Shown: positions 34,108 to 46,022 of the stretch, piece by piece
How the letters are laid out: each line of letters begins with the position of its first letter
Numbering within the stretch: position 1 is the first letter of the stretch
Assembly: GCA_025529335.1 (NCBI GenBank)
Contig: JAMYHX010000020.1
Location: 147,995-211,994 of the forward strand
DNA: 64,000 nt
Reading direction: 5' to 3'
DNA from: Rhizopus sp. PT2906
Lineage: Eukaryota; Mucoromycota; Mucoromycetes; Mucorales; Rhizopodaceae
Notes under the pieces: model-generated
Databases searched by the model: none
What the model was told of the DNA's origin: nothing
What the model saw: the letters and a program-made list of their open reading frames with translations, nothing else
Position numbers and translations under genes: made by a program

Positions 34108-35110
34108 GGCGATGTTGGTGAAGAAGAAAGCAGTGATTTGATAGAAGAACCAAGTGGTGGATCAAGAGCGTTTCTTAAATCAGACTACGTTTATGACGCA
34201 AAGTTTTAGTTTGAGAAAAAGAAAAGAATAGATATTGATATCTCGTTGTTGATCGAAAAGGACCCTATTTTGTACGCATTCGATCCTGAAGGCGATGGCT
34301 GGTGTGACTACAAAGCAGTCGCTGAAATGATAGAGAAGAATGAAAACATGGTTCCTGAGAGTAAAAGAAAGGGTGCTTCATACATTGGAAAAATACAAAA
34401 ATGTACAGCCATTTCAAAAACTTTTGGTTTCAAGACTTGGGCTTTCTAAAGAAGAATATCGAAACGGTGTTGACTGGATTACAACCACACAAGGTTCATA
34501 ATACTATGACAACAGATCCTTTTATACATCTGAAAGTGCGCAAGTAGTATCAGATGCCTACTGGGTTCCTGTTTGCATCTACAGCAATAACAGTAACGTG
34601 GAAGCAGTAACGTATCTGCCTGTTGATTATACGACAGACAAGACAAAGCAACGCAGTCCGAAGACATCGATATTGCAGAATGAAAATAATATCCATTGGA
34701 TTTCGGTCAAAGTAGATACAAAAGTCCAGAAGAAATGGCCACGTATGTTCTATCTTTTTTTTTTTTTTTTGCTCTCCCTTGTTGTCTAGAAGAATCCCTT
34801 ACTTACTGGAACAAGGATAGGATGTTTTTCGATCCTGTCGAAAGAAATAACCGTTCACTTCCAGGTCCTGCTGATGACATCTTGCTAATTGAATCTGATG
34901 AAGAAGAAGAGTATTTAATCCTTTTTTTTTTGTATGAACCAATTTATATCTAAAATAAACTACATAAACCCATTTCTATTCATAAATCAAGTCAGAGAAC
35001 AACAAGATGCCCTAAAAGAAAATGCTACTTGGCTTATTGGAAGAATAGTTCACTTTGGGCGTGATCCCTAACGACATCGCCCCACATACCTACTATTTTA
35101 AGATGAATCG
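34108..35110 (+). pseudogene. Decayed OTU-like cysteine protease gene (probable mobile-element cargo)
   Basis: Coding traces run through stops and frame changes. The segment ILYAFDPEGDGWCDYKAVAE carries the OTU catalytic pattern D-G-x-C (normally followed by an aromatic and AV/AI). A later segment NNIHWISVKVDTK supplies the partner histidine (H-W). In between, VDWITTTQGS is followed by a stop, then YYDNRSFYTSE and YWVPVCIYSNN continue. Visible breaks are an in-frame TAG just before the first segment (near 34208), a frame change near 34380-34400, and a stop near 34500. Downstream traces include LEESLTYWNKDRMFFDP and DDILLIESDEEEE. OTU-like domains of this kind occur in multicopy mobile-element-type genes of Mucorales; that origin is inferred. 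The gene cannot encode an active protease as it stands. Confidence 0.6.
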
Positions 35111-35715
35111 CGTCAATCAAGGTATGTCCTCTAAAAACACTGATCAAATAATTTATTGGCTTACTTGTTGTGAAAGCCTTTTGGCATAACACAGATTAAA
35201 ATGCATTTTTATGCATAAAAATGGATCTTAAGGTTTATGCCCTGTATCACGCTACATGTACTTTTTTTTTTCTAAGTGCTGTTATACGTATAAATTCCTG
35301 CTATTTCATTTGATCGTCTTAAAATGTTGGGACGAGCAGTTTATAATACCTGAGTATTCTTTTTTTTACATCCCTATCGCTTGAAAATTACTTACCAAGT
35401 CTACACTCCGGCAAGGACGAGACGTATGTGTGCATATTACTGCTCAGTTACTGTTAACAACAAAAGTAATCAGGGCCTTTCTTAATCAGTTACTAATTAT
35501 ATATATATATATATTTATACATGTGATCCTTTTCTCCTTAATCTTATCTTTTTTCTTCCCTTCCCCTTACGATACTCTCACACAAGCACCCACACATGTC
35601 ATAACCTAATGATCATTGTTAGCCATATTTGGAATTGATACCAAAATGGAAAACAAAACCAATAAACTCTTTTTTTTTTTTTCTTTTTCCTTTTCTTTTG
35701 CAATATATAAACAAT
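35111..35715. other. Intergenic region with 20-bp palindrome
   Basis: The region lies between the OTU-like remnant and the ML-domain gene. It holds a perfect 20-bp palindrome (35204-35223), a TA-dinucleotide run (about 35497-35513), CT-rich sequence and a T-run near 35671. The right end is the promoter of the ML gene. No gene is seen. Confidence 0.5.
35204..35223. repeat. Perfect 20-bp palindrome
   Basis: The sequence CATTTTTATGCATAAAAATG reads identically on both strands and is centred on ATGCAT. It sits in noncoding DNA next to a decayed coding remnant. It could be a dimeric protein binding site, a terminal remnant of an insertion, or chance in AT-rich DNA. Confidence 0.6.
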
Positions 35716-36315
35716 ATGAAGTTGACCTTATTGTTAGCTTCACTAGGCTTACCCTTGACTGTAATGTCTCTAGATGCACAAAAACCTTTTATGGCACCTG
35801 ATGACCATGGAGCTATATGGTCATTGTGCGGTGATCCCTCCAGCCATCTGTTAGTAGGATATCGAAATGGGGTACATATATCACCAGAGACACCTAGGAC
35901 AGGAAGCGATATCAGTGTACAAGTACAAGGCAACCTAAGTAACTTATCATTTACAAATCATGATATTTTATTTTAAAACACATTCTATAGTAAAAGATGT
36001 TACTGGTGGGAAAGTAGATATTGATTTGAATATTATGTCAATGATTAAGATTAAGAAGCAACTCGACCTCTGCACTGTCTTGGCATCAGATATTATGGGT
36101 CATAAATCATGCCCACTTTCTGCTGGTGACCTCGATTTGGATGCAACAGGTTATATACATAGCTATTATCAGTCTATAATCATACAACTAACATGATATC
36201 AATAGCATGGATACCTAAAGAATTACCCAAATTACCACTCGATGGCAACATTCGTATCTCTGACCAAGATAATAACACTGTGACATGCATTCATCTTTCC
36301 TTTAAACTTCAATAA
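35716..36315 (+). CDS. Secreted ML-domain (MD-2/NPC2-like) lipid-binding protein
   Basis: Three exons, 35716-35938, 35991-36149 and 36206-36315, encode 163 residues. The start MKLTLLLASLGLPLTVMS is a signal peptide. The ML fold follows, with six cysteines in the family arrangement (SLCGDPS, LDLCTVL, KSCPLSAG, TVTCIHL). Conserved pieces include LLVGYRNGVHISPETPRTG, GSDISVQVQGNL, GGKVDIDLNIMSMIKIKKQLDL, PLSAGDLDLDA and WIPKELP. Fungal relatives are the phosphatidylglycerol/phosphatidylinositol transfer proteins and NPC2 (vacuolar sterol transfer). Which lipid is bound cannot be told from sequence. Its stop codon lies 28 bp from that of the convergent LTO1 gene. Confidence 0.92.
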
Positions 36316-36343
36316 TCATCATTTATTTACAATATACACAATT

Positions 36344-36852
36344 TTAATAACTCATCTTTGGCTTTTCCTCATTTAAATATCTTTGTTGCACTCCCAACAG
36401 GGAACTGATCACTCGCAGCTTATTCTTCATTTTATCTCTCAGGGCAAGCAAGTCCACATCATGATCATTGTAGTCAGGGAATTGATCAATCAGCTTCTGT
36501 AGGCTTTCCAATTGTTTCAGTACTCTACACATGGTGTTATTAAAAGAAGACGCTATTTTATTCATTCTTACTTGGATGATATCATATCTGGATGGTCTAT
36601 TGATAATTGAGTCCACATATCTACACAGCCTGCATAAAATCCAATTTCTTTTCCTAAATCAAATGCCTTTTCGCAGCCAAATATACGACCTTCCAACTCG
36701 CCTGATTGCTCTCCATCTCTAAATCCGTCGTCAAATCCATATTCTTGAAACCTATAATGAATGAGTCATGATTACAAAAAAGAATAAAGGGCTGTTTACA
36801 TAGTCTCTAAATAACATAGTGACTCGAGATCTTGATTTGGAGGTGGCAACAT
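36344..36852 (-). CDS. LTO1: LTO1/ORAOV1-like Fe-S maturation adaptor
   Basis: Three exons, 36852-36800, 36751-36572 and 36524-36344, encode 137 residues. The signature FQEYGFDDGFRDGEQSGELE, with a second repeat FDLGKEIGFYAGCVDMW, is the deca-GX3 pattern of Yae1/Lto1 proteins. In yeast the Lto1-Yae1 pair recruits the cytosolic Fe-S targeting complex to the ribosome-recycling ATPase Rli1/ABCE1. The C-terminal half (LKQLESLQKLIDQFP, LLALRDKMKNKLRVISSLLG) is helical. The usual C-terminal tryptophan of family members is not present; the protein ends NEEKPKMSY. The gene lies head-to-tail with the phosphate carrier only 57 bp away and converges on the ML gene. Confidence 0.88.
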
Positions 36853-36909
36853 TTGGTAAAAGTAAAGAAAGAAAAAAAAAAAAAAATAGTCATGCATTAA
36901 TAATAACAT

Positions 36910-38040
36910 TTATTTTTCCTTCTTTTGCTCTTCTCCTCCGCCCGTCGTAGGAAGACCGACATAGACCTTGAATGTATCATAGAGCAACCATTGCAAGCCT
37001 GTTAATGTACCAATCATTACTATACGAGGGCCTAATCCTGTCCATAGTCCCTTCCAGCCTAACTGTTTAACAACGTCCATAGCAGTGACTTGCTTTTGTC
37101 CTGCTTCAGTCTTGGGGAGGTTATTCAACTTGGATACGAGCACATCGGCTGGATGCGATACTAGGGCACAAAAGATACCAGCGATATAGCCACCAGAGAA
37201 ACTAACACCAAGCTATCATTCAAATGTAAGAATGCATAAGGGATTCTTGTTATATGGATTACCTGCTGAAGCTTGTTGTATTCTGACTTGGGCTTGGGTA
37301 AGAACGTTTTATAAAGGAACTCGACGGTCCTTTCAAAGGACGCAAATTTAACCATAGTATAAGGTACCTTTACAAGTAATTGTTATAACACACGACAGTC
37401 CCCATAGTCTCGTTTATTACCTGACGACCCCAAAGAGGGACAATACCCTTGTAGAACCCAAGATATCCTTCAGTGCTTATGATCTTTTTAAATCCTTCTC
37501 CTGTTGTTCTCGCAAAGGGTGGAACGGTTGTTTGCATCTTCACTTTTAATGCTTCCATAGGACATAAAAGAATATCAGCAAAGAATTCAGCAGAGGCGGA
37601 AGCGCCAAGGTATAACAGAGTACGATATTTGTGAGCATTTTCTTCTCCAACAAGATTTGCATATCTATACTTGAAAACTTCATAAAGACCGTATTTACCA
37701 GCACCTTGGAATGAATAACCAATGAAAGTGGGGCCCACGCCAGTGAATACACCGCCAATGCCTTCACTCTTGGCAATCGTTTTCCAACCATCAAATACAC
37801 TCTTGTACAGTCCAGGTTTTACCTTTCTACATGTTAATTTTTGTTCTGCTACTGCTTTATTGCACTTACTTGGTTACGACACTTGACCAAGTCTAAGGGA
37901 GTTACAAACGAATGAGTTGGCCTATGTTTATAAGCATGAGTGTAAGCATAAAAAAAAAAAAGCACAATGTACCCGCAAGCAAGTATGCCACCAAGTGTAC
38001 AAGCCAAAAAGTAGTTTGTGGAGTAAAGCTCAATAGTCAT
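36910..38040 (-). CDS. MIR1: Mitochondrial phosphate carrier (SLC25A3/MIR1 type)
   Basis: Five exons, 38040-37973, 37921-37870, 37822-37421, 37367-37263 and 37212-36910, encode 309 residues with the three-fold mitochondrial carrier repeat. The carrier signatures are PLDLVKCRNQ, PMEALKVKMQ and PADVLVSKL. Between them are YSFQGAGKYGLYEVFKY, SASAEFFADILLCPMEA and VPLWGRQVPYTMVKFASFE, which are diagnostic for the phosphate branch and include the glutamate and histidine-region residues used in proton-coupled phosphate import. The protein sits in the inner membrane and supplies phosphate to ATP synthase. Relatives can also carry copper. It starts MTIELYSTNYFLACTLGGI without a long presequence. The third exon starts inside VKPGLYKSV after a GTAAGT...AAAG intron. 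Confidence 0.95.
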
Positions 38041-38887
38041 TTAGATGGTAAAGAAAAGAAAACAAGGGCAGCTGACATCTTTTATATTTAGGTGATATCA
38101 TGACTTCATAACGTTTTAGATGATTCATAAACCTGCAATTTTTTTTTTACCCTCGTCCGGAAAAAGATTTGCAGTGAGCCTATATGGCCCGATAGGCTTA
38201 CACAAGTCCAAAGCGAGACTCTCAATGCTCTTTATTATCTTATGTGTATTTAGTGTAGACATCTGATGCCTATAGATATATGCATAAATAATAATAGAAG
38301 AGCGGTTTATTTTATAGAGCCTGAAAATAAAAGCGCATGGTTTAAGAGCGACTTTATCTTCATTCACCAACGTTATCTTTTCTTTGGTGAATTATAAAGT
38401 CTCCTTGAATTGCATGTAACACACATGTATTGCATTTCTCCGCAATTTCCCGTTTAGTATCTTGGTTAAGCATTCTTCAGCATTACATCATGTAGAATAT
38501 ATTCTTTAAAAATGGAAGCTTTATCAATAGTTCATTACGTGATATAAAATCGAGATACGGCTTTTAAATTATAAGTTTCATGACAGGGGAGGTTGCAAAC
38601 TTGAAGTCTAGTAGTGTATATATACCATTCTTCATAATCTCACAGCGAGGCTTAGTTGCTTTAAAGAAATAGTGCCAAGGTAAATTGAGTCATATTGCTG
38701 ACTGAATGGACAAACTACAAGTTGTGTATCGCAAAGTTGGAGAGATTCTTTGCATGACTTATCTTCCTTCCCTTTTGTGAGAACGCCTCCCTACTCGAAT
38801 AGTATTTATAAAGATCGCGTTCAGTATGATAGATCAAGAGTGTAGACATTTGATTTCAATGTCCATAATATACTTTATTCTATGATC
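38041..38887. other. Intergenic spacer
   Basis: The spacer contains the promoter of the phosphate carrier (left) and the 3' flank of the METTL25-like gene (right). A small hairpin can form at 38177-38198 (agcctat / ataggct). Frames here are short and unrecognised. Confidence 0.5.
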
Positions 38888-40401
38888 TTATTTCGAAGCT
38901 ACATAAACTACATTTCTTGGCGATGCTACTTGATCAAACAGTGGATATGCCCATACTCCCTTGTGTTGACTATTCTCCAATGAACTGACAGATTCTTCAA
39001 GGTATAACCATCTATCCACAAGGATAATGCTTTCAACAATAGATGCCAACAAAGCTCTCAGAGTCCAGAGGGTAACAAACTGTTTATCAGCCTGCTTTTC
39101 TTTTGCCTTTAGGTAATGATCTCTTGCTTCTTGCTCTGTGATTGTACCGGGTGGTAATTTCAGTCTTTTTAATGATGCTGCTACAAATGAAGTAAACTCT
39201 TTGTTCTGTTTGATTCTCCCAAGGATAGGCGGGTCATTGATATCAGACAATTCTCTTTCGACAAGCATCTCCTATAAAGAAATAATGAATAAAATGCACT
39301 TGTGAATCGTCAAAGATGACATACCTGAAGTAAAGCGCGGAAAAAGTAATTATCAAATGCTTCTATACATGGTTCTCCTTCTAACCAACGAGAAGGAGAA
39401 TGACAAGCGAGCACACGAGCAGTAGATTTCAACTCTATCTTTTTCTCTCTAAGCAAACTACTCATAGGGAAACCAGAAGGTGTCAGTGCATTATAACAAC
39501 AACCTACGTTGACCATACAAGAAATCTTGTCACTTTCTGTAAACAAACGAAAGATGGTAGGTGATAGATCTCCACACGTATGTAGGCCGGTCACTAACCA
39601 CTTTTTGTTGCCATCTAATCCAGTGCTGGCAAGTACCTGAGACACATTTTCTGGAGTTACCTTTTCAGTAACATGTCTTATAGACATCTCATTCTTGTCT
39701 CGTGCTTGCTTTTTTGCCTTTTCATCAAATCGGATAGCGCCCTTTGTCTGTATCTCGGACATGTCAACAGCTACTACGTCAAACCCATGATCGAAAGCCA
39801 ATGCACGAGATAGATAGCCTTGTCCAGAACCAAGATCAATAACGGATGTGATGCCCCTTTCGCTTGCTACTTGCTTGATTAGCTGTCCCATCAGCTCTAC
39901 CTCATGAATCTTTTTATCGCTCATTCCTCCCAAGATCTGTTTACTAATACTTGCTTGGTCGTTTTGAAAAGGTTCTTCATCTAAGTGCAAGATATCAATA
40001 TTCAACGTCTTTTTCTTTCTATTTTTATATATACTTCTAGGTAACGATAGATCTCTTGTCTTTTCTATATAATTTCTTAGAGATTCTGGCCAAATGGACT
40101 ATTGAATTGTTGGACGTCATTGACAAGAACACATGGTTTTACACTTTACATAATCGTTTGTATTCAAAATGGATTCTAATAAAGCTTTTGCCCAATTATC
40201 TCCAGCTTGTTCCATAAATGACATTAGAGCATTTCTCCATTTTACATCAAACTGATCCCACTGACGATGTGTAATGAAATTAAAGGGCAAGACATGGATC
40301 AACCAAAAATACTCGTTGTAAAACTCCAAGAGATCGTCCAAGTATCCTTGTACTGATTTATTCTTGTATTTTTCAGGTAGACGAATATAAAAAGAGCTCA
40401 T
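38888..40401 (-). CDS. METTL25/RRNAD1-like methyltransferase domain protein
   Basis: Three exons, 40401-40150, 40098-39325 and 39271-38888, encode 469 residues. The N-terminal module contains YLDDLLEFYNEYFWLIHVLP and the THRQWDQFDVKW pattern, followed across the first intron by WPESLRNYI. The methyltransferase core has GGMSDKKIHEVELMGQLI, SAM motif I VIDLGSGQGYLSRALA, VVAVDMSE, LVTGLHTCGDLSPTIFRLF and MVNVGCCYNALTP. These match METTL25/RRNAD1 proteins. Human METTL25B methylates ribosomal protein eS6 or similar targets only by inference; the substrate here is not known. The ATG at 40401 is chosen because the upstream in-frame residues (FFIIIQLC, FFFF) are leader-like. Confidence 0.87.
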
Positions 40402-40565
40402 TACAGAAAAAAAGAAAAAAGAGAACATCCACGTACATAATTGAATAATAATAAAAAAAGTCCCATTTCTAAACCGACACTCTCGACCTCTTTTCCTTGG
40501 TACATAAATTGTCATGGTAACGATCCAATTGGGAAATATAAAAAAGGATATGTTTATTATCTATT

Positions 40566-41479
40566 TTACCACTTGATCTTTTCAGGAAAGAATTCACGAA
40601 TCAGCTCTTGGTAAAATGGTTTCAGGGCTTCAACATCCGGTTCATCCTCTGCCTTGGAATAAAGGTCATATTGATTAAATATTTTGACCCACTTCATCAT
40701 CTCCACGTCGTACTGATTCAGTAACCACGAATACTGTCCCTCTGTGTGACAAGGGTAGAATGAATGATAACGAATAACATAAGAAGCTTCAGGAGGTAAA
40801 TAATCCTTGGTAACGTGATAGAGGTATTCATCATGACCGTAACTCATATGCACTTGATCCAAGCCACAGTGAGGAGAGTAGATACCATGCAGAGTGGAAT
40901 ACTCTTGACGGGAATAGTCAGGGTTCTTCTCAAAGTATTTGGAATAAACAATTTTCTCCGAGAATTTACAACCAACGGGAAAGGTGTCTCCCACAACCTA
41001 TTTTGGATTTGTTTGATAAAAACTAAGAAATAAAGTGAGAGACTTACTGTCCACTGTGGTTCGCCAAGGAAGAATAAGTATTTGCCAAGATCATGAATCA
41101 AGCAAGTCAGTATCATCCATCTCGGCTGGTTATCTCTTCTTGCGGCTTCGGCCGACTGAAGAGCATGCATGATTTGTGGCATTTGTGTATCAGGATCTGA
41201 TTCATCCACCAATGTGTTCATTAGTTCAAGGGCCTCCCAGATACCCATTTCACCATGTGTTAAGCTTTCATACGTTTTCTTCTTGTCCAATACATGCTCC
41301 AAGGTTTGCTTTTCATGGTTTTCCTTGTAGAAATTTTCTACAGTGGGTTGTACCTTACTTGCAAGTTGATAGTCACGGAAATCACTTGTCTCTTTATTTG
41401 AATGGTTGTGCCCATACTTTTGTTTGATGAACGTCTCCCAGGCCTCAGTTACTTTGACAGCCTCTGACAAGTTTCTCAT
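40566..41479 (-). CDS. MIOX: Myo-inositol oxygenase
   Basis: Two exons, 41479-41048 and 40997-40566, encode 287 residues, the same length as animal MIOX (about 285). The diiron HD-domain fold is clear: the first ligands lie in MPQIMHALQSAEAARRD, then LIHDLGK (HD pair), PQWTVVGDTFPVG, GHDEYLYHV and the histidine of VIRYHSFYPCHTEG, with an aspartate late in NQYDLYSK. The enzyme opens myo-inositol with oxygen to give D-glucuronate. The substrate-binding stretch FRDYQ and YGPHCGLD-like YSPHCGLDQVHMSYGHD are retained. No other inositol or glucuronate gene lies nearby. The start codon is followed by MRNLSEAVKVTEAWETF. All ligands are present, so it should be active. Confidence 0.96.
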
Positions 41480-42656
41480 TGATATATTATATAAAAGGAA
41501 GAAAGAGAAAGAAAAGATAGAAAAAGATAGATTTGTGTCTTTTTATAGTCCCACTTTCAGTTTTTTCCCACCTTTTATTTGTTCTGGAGTCCAAGCAGAA
41601 TATATATTTAGACATGTATTATAGTGAATCATCACCCTTTTGTGATTGGTGCAGAAAATAGAGTAGCATGCATTTTTGTGCGTCTATTGGGGAGTTTCGG
41701 ACTCTTTTAACATGTTTTTTGATTTGCGTGTCGTTACTTTTTTTTTTTTTTTTTTTACCTTTAAAAGTAACAACGCGAGCAAAAAGTCACTATCCAATCA
41801 GTGACTATTTTTGAAAAGCGTAATGTTTTCAATAACTCACTACTAATAGTCGTCTTATCGTTATGAAGCTATCCTAAAGATAAACAGTACGAACGCGGTG
41901 CTGCTATGTATTAAACTAGCACACCTGCATAGTAAATAGCGTGAAGCCCACTGATTCATATTGACGAATAAAAGATTAAGCTGTATGACCATGGAAACGT
42001 AAGATATGCTATTCACAGTAAAGATAGCTCATTTGACAAACTTGCTTTAACATAGGGGGCATTGAAAGCGATATTTCTTTCGAAAATATGAATCAGTGCA
42101 GATCGACTGGATCTATTAGCAAGATCAACCGAAGAGTTCAACTTCACAAGCAGATCTTACATTCAGTTTCTCTCGCATAAATTGAGGCTTTATCGAAATA
42201 AGTCTTATTGACGATATGGTCCGAAAGCGACAAAAGGATTTAGTGAAGGAGATATTACAGCACCTATAATGATGCAATCAATTGAGACAGCAATGCAAGG
42301 CAGTTCTTACTAACCGCAATCATCTTCAGTAGTAAGTAAACCAGGACAATGTTAGCTCTTTTACTTCCAATAGAAATGAACCTCCGCTCTATCAATGGAC
42401 TTCAAGATATGAAATACATAGATGGTATTTATCAAAGCCCCTTCTTTTTCTTTATAAACTTAATACAAAGCCCTTCTCTCTTTTTTCATGCGAGGCTTTG
42501 TAATGTGATGCATTTTATGGAGTATCCCAAAAAGGAAATCAGTATTTCCTGGCTTGTCTTTGATAAGATGTTCTTATTGGGCAAGAATAAACGTGTAACA
42601 CTTTTTAGCTTTTTCTTTGTCTTTTTTTTTTCTTTGTTTTTCATATTTTGAAAGAA
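41480..42656. other. Divergent intergenic region between MIOX and CDC50
   Basis: A 1.2-kb region holding both promoters. It contains a T16 run (about 41741-41756) and a pyrimidine-rich tract at about 42610-42645 before the CDC50 ATG. The frame 42349-42651 (plus) is unrecognised and Phe-rich because of T runs. No RNA gene was seen. Confidence 0.5.
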
Positions 42657-44147
42657 ATGACAAAAGAAAATGATGAGACATCCGAGCAAGGAAAGACAAA
42701 GTCTCGTAGACCTCGCGGTACATTGAATAACAAGCAGAATTAATGTTGTAACTAAATAAAAACGGGAATGTAGATGGCCCATTTCAGCAACAGAAACTAC
42801 CAGCTTGGCAGCCAGTGATGATTCCAAAGACAGTATTACCTACCTTGTTTATCATCGGTATCATCTTTTGTCCAGCAGGAGGTCTGCTTTGGTGGTCTAG
42901 TAATAGAGTAAGTAAAAAGAGAATGAATAAGAATGAATGCTTATTTCCTTTTTATCTCTCTTGCAGGTTGATGAAATTATGATCAATTACTCTTACTGTC
43001 GACAGTATCCAAATCCAGTGTATCTTGTTCCTGAATTATATGATTATCAATTATCAAACAAGACAGTCAATTTAACTGAGATAGAGCCACCAGCATATCA
43101 TTACTCTAATGAATCGACCTTTTTGAACCCAAACTGGGGAAATCCTAACCAATTGACCGTTTCACGTTGTACATTAGACTTTACTGTGCCAACGACTATG
43201 AAGGGCCCTGTTTATATGTACTATCGATTAACCAACTTTTATCAAAACCATCGTCAATACATAAAGAACTTTGACTCGAGTCAATTGTTGGGCGACGTCG
43301 TTTCTTCGACCACTCTACATACAGATTGTGACCCTTTGGCTTACTCTAACGGAAAAGTGATATATCCATGCGGATTAATAGCCAATTCGATGTTTAACGG
43401 TATGTTCTAAATATATATATATATATATAGAGCACACACACTGATATGATCTTGAATAGACACTGTATCCAATTTCACATCTATTGACCATCCTTCGCTC
43501 ACCTACTCTTTTTCTTCCAACAATATCGCTTGGCCATCAGATAAAAAGAAGTACGGACCTACAAAATATCCCCTGTCAGACATTGTACCACCTCCCAATT
43601 GGTCTAATCGCTATCCTAATGGCCAGTACACGACAGAATACCCTCCTCCAAACTTGTCTCAAGATGAGAATTTCATGGTCTGGATGCATGTCGCTGCCCT
43701 TCCTGATTTCCGCAAGATTTGGGGAAGAAATGACTCGAGTGATTTGCCTGCTGGTCGCTGGAGAGTAACGATTGATATGAGTAAGTATGCACTGTACTCT
43801 TTTTATCTCTTTACTGAATCTCTCTTGCCAGATTTTGATACACTTCAGTACAGTGGTACGAAATGGTTAGTCTTATCGACAACTACTCCATTAGGTGGTC
43901 GAAATCCCTATTTGGGTATTGCATATATGGCCATTGGTGCCATCTGTATATTACTGGGTATCGTGTTTAGTCTAAGACACTTGATCAAGCCAAGGTAAGA
44001 TGATTAGATGATATGTATAACCTATATTAATTCATTTAAAAACTTAGAAAATTGGGTGATGAATCATATTTATCTTGGAATCAGCCTGGAGGTGGACTTC
44101 CAAAGAATAAGAGAGCAAATGAACTAGAGCACCTTCATAAAGAATAA
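42657..44147 (+). CDS. CDC50/LEM3-family P4-ATPase (flippase) beta subunit
   Basis: Six exons (42657-42717, 42774-42907, 42967-43399, 43460-43780, 43832-43994, 44048-44147) encode 403 residues. The family opening GPFQQQKLPAWQPVM precedes the first membrane segment VLPTLFIIGIIFCPAGGLLWW. The lumenal domain has paired cysteines (SYCRQYPNP, SRCTLDF, DCDPLAYSNG, YPCGLIANSMFN) and several N-x-S/T sites. LGIAYMAIGAICILLGIVFSL is the second membrane segment, preceded by TTPLGGRNPYLG. This two-helix topology is that of Cdc50, Lem3 and Crf1, chaperones and subunits of phospholipid flippases at the plasma membrane, Golgi and endosomes. The ATPase partner is not in this window. The short cytosolic tail ends NELEHLHKE. 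Confidence 0.95.
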
Positions 44148-44579
44148 TCCATGTAACATTTTGTATAAATTAATCCATCATCTTCTTCATGATTCTTTCT
44201 TCTCTTTTTTGGACAATACACTATTATGAATGCACTCAAAAAACAAATAAAAATGAACCAACGATGATAATTGCTTTCTCGATTGTTTTTTAACTTCTTT
44301 TCGTGGCCTATGACAAAAGAGGAGCAAAAATTCGACTCAAGGAAACAATGGAATTTATGAGAAGTGAAGGATGCTTCAAAAGAAATTGAATGGGGATATA
44401 CCGTCTGGCAGTTCATGAATTTGTATACTACATCAACATCTTTAAGAGTGATCTGACTGATCAAGTCAGCGCCACATAAAATTGCCAATCGAAACGAATC
44501 TAGCTTTCATAAAGGATAAACCGTGTAACATTTTTGTACCTTTTCTTTTTCTTTTTCTTTTTCTTTATATAAAATAGAG

Positions 44580-45957
44580 ATGAAGACAGTCTTTGTATTA
44601 GGTCTATTATTCTATTCAAGTGCCTTTGCCTTGCAGAATTACTGTAATTCGGGTTATAAGCCGATCGGAGACAAGTCTTTGACACTTGATTTATCCAAAC
44701 TAAACCAGTAACGTTTTTTTGTTGTGCACGTATTATATAACAAAACTGACCATCATTAAAAAGAGAATTTACACTCTATCAGAATAAAAGTACACCTCCT
44801 TCAACCCGATCAGTCATCACCCAGATAAACATGTGTGATGCTCTTTCAATTTCTAAAGAAAGCCAATTTCAATGCAAAAAGGGGACAGTAAAGTTTTAAT
44901 GACGTATAAAATATACAAAAACGCTAATCTCGCTTATAGTACATTTGTCAAAAGGTTGTTTATAACCAAGATAACAAAGACTTTGTAGCCGAAGTACTCA
45001 CCATTGCTGGTGAATTTGAAAAGTAAATTATAAAGAGAAAAAAAAAGAGAGAGAGGTTATTCACTGCTATCCTCTAGATCAAAGCTTGATGCCGAATTTA
45101 AACCCGTGAAATCTGAAGCAGATAGTACAAAGAGTAAGAAAAGACAACAACAAAAGTATAATATAATATATATATATATATATATATTGATATTGGGTGT
45201 TTCTTAGGTGGATACCAATATTCTTTGACTTTATCTGGTGGTGATAATGGTCAGAGCGCGCTTATCACATTAGAATGCGATACATCTCAATCTCGTGAGG
45301 TATTCAAGATGTGATCTAAAAAGATGGATTAATAACTAATAACGATTATAGGATAAGCCTACAGAACCAACCATTGTCTCTTTCCATAATAATGTATTGA
45401 CACTTCAATGGAAAACTGTATTTGCATGCGCGTAAGTGATCAAACAAAGAGTAAAAAAAAAAAGAGCAGTTGGCTTGACATTCAATAGTACAGAACCTCA
45501 GGAAAAGAAACCTGATGATGGTGGTCATCAAGGAGGAAATGAAGAACCAAAGAAGGAAGGCATGTCTGGTATTCGCATCTTCTTTACAATGTGAGTATAG
45601 ATAGAATTCATTTTGAACATTTCTAAACCGCTTCCTTCAGTATATTTGTCTTGCTTGCTGTTTACTTTATTGGTGGTGCATTCTATAACTATAGAGTGTA
45701 TAATGCCCGAGGCTTGGATCTTATTCCTCATAGAGGTAAGGAATATAGAAAATGTAGTACACTCTTGAAACTGACATTTCTCCTTAAAAAAAAAAAAAGA
45801 ATTCTGGCTTGATCTACCTTATCTTATTAGGGTAAGAAAGTAGAAAAAGTAGATAATGTATATACTCATGACTATTCTACTTTAGGACTTGATTGCACAT
45901 ATCATTGATTCCATCATGTCTCGTCGTCGTGGAGGCGGAGGCTATGTTGCTGTATAA
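44580..45957 (+). CDS. ATG27-like type I membrane receptor (MRH domain)
   Basis: Nine or ten short exons, several under 100 nt, join in frame. They encode a signal peptide MKTVFVLGLLFYSSAFA and a lumenal MRH-type domain with cysteine pairs (NYCNSGYKPI, NMCDALS, FQCKKGT, YICQKVVYN, LECDTSQ, VFACA) and the GGYQYSLTLSGGDNGQ region. A Gly/Glu/Lys-rich linker leads to the membrane helix FFTIIFVLLAVYFIGGAFYN, and the cytosolic tail ends IDSIMSRRRGGGGYVAV. This is the layout of yeast Atg27, which traffics between Golgi, endosome and vacuole and helps deliver Atg9; the tail tyrosine motif is consistent with sorting. Identity rests on architecture plus the LDLPYLIRDLIAHIID segment. It ends 65 bp from the convergent NVJ2-type gene. 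Confidence 0.83.
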
Positions 45958-46022
45958 TATATATTTATATATATATGAATGCGATGATATTTTATTATTA
46001 TCAATGTATAAATGAAATGAGA

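Noticed and set aside
44135..44560. Similar short sequences (cc[a/g]tgtaacattttgta) near 44148 and 44521, suggesting a direct repeat
   Set aside because: The match is only about 16 bases around polyadenylation-type AT-rich sequence and does not extend, so no repeat element is claimed.
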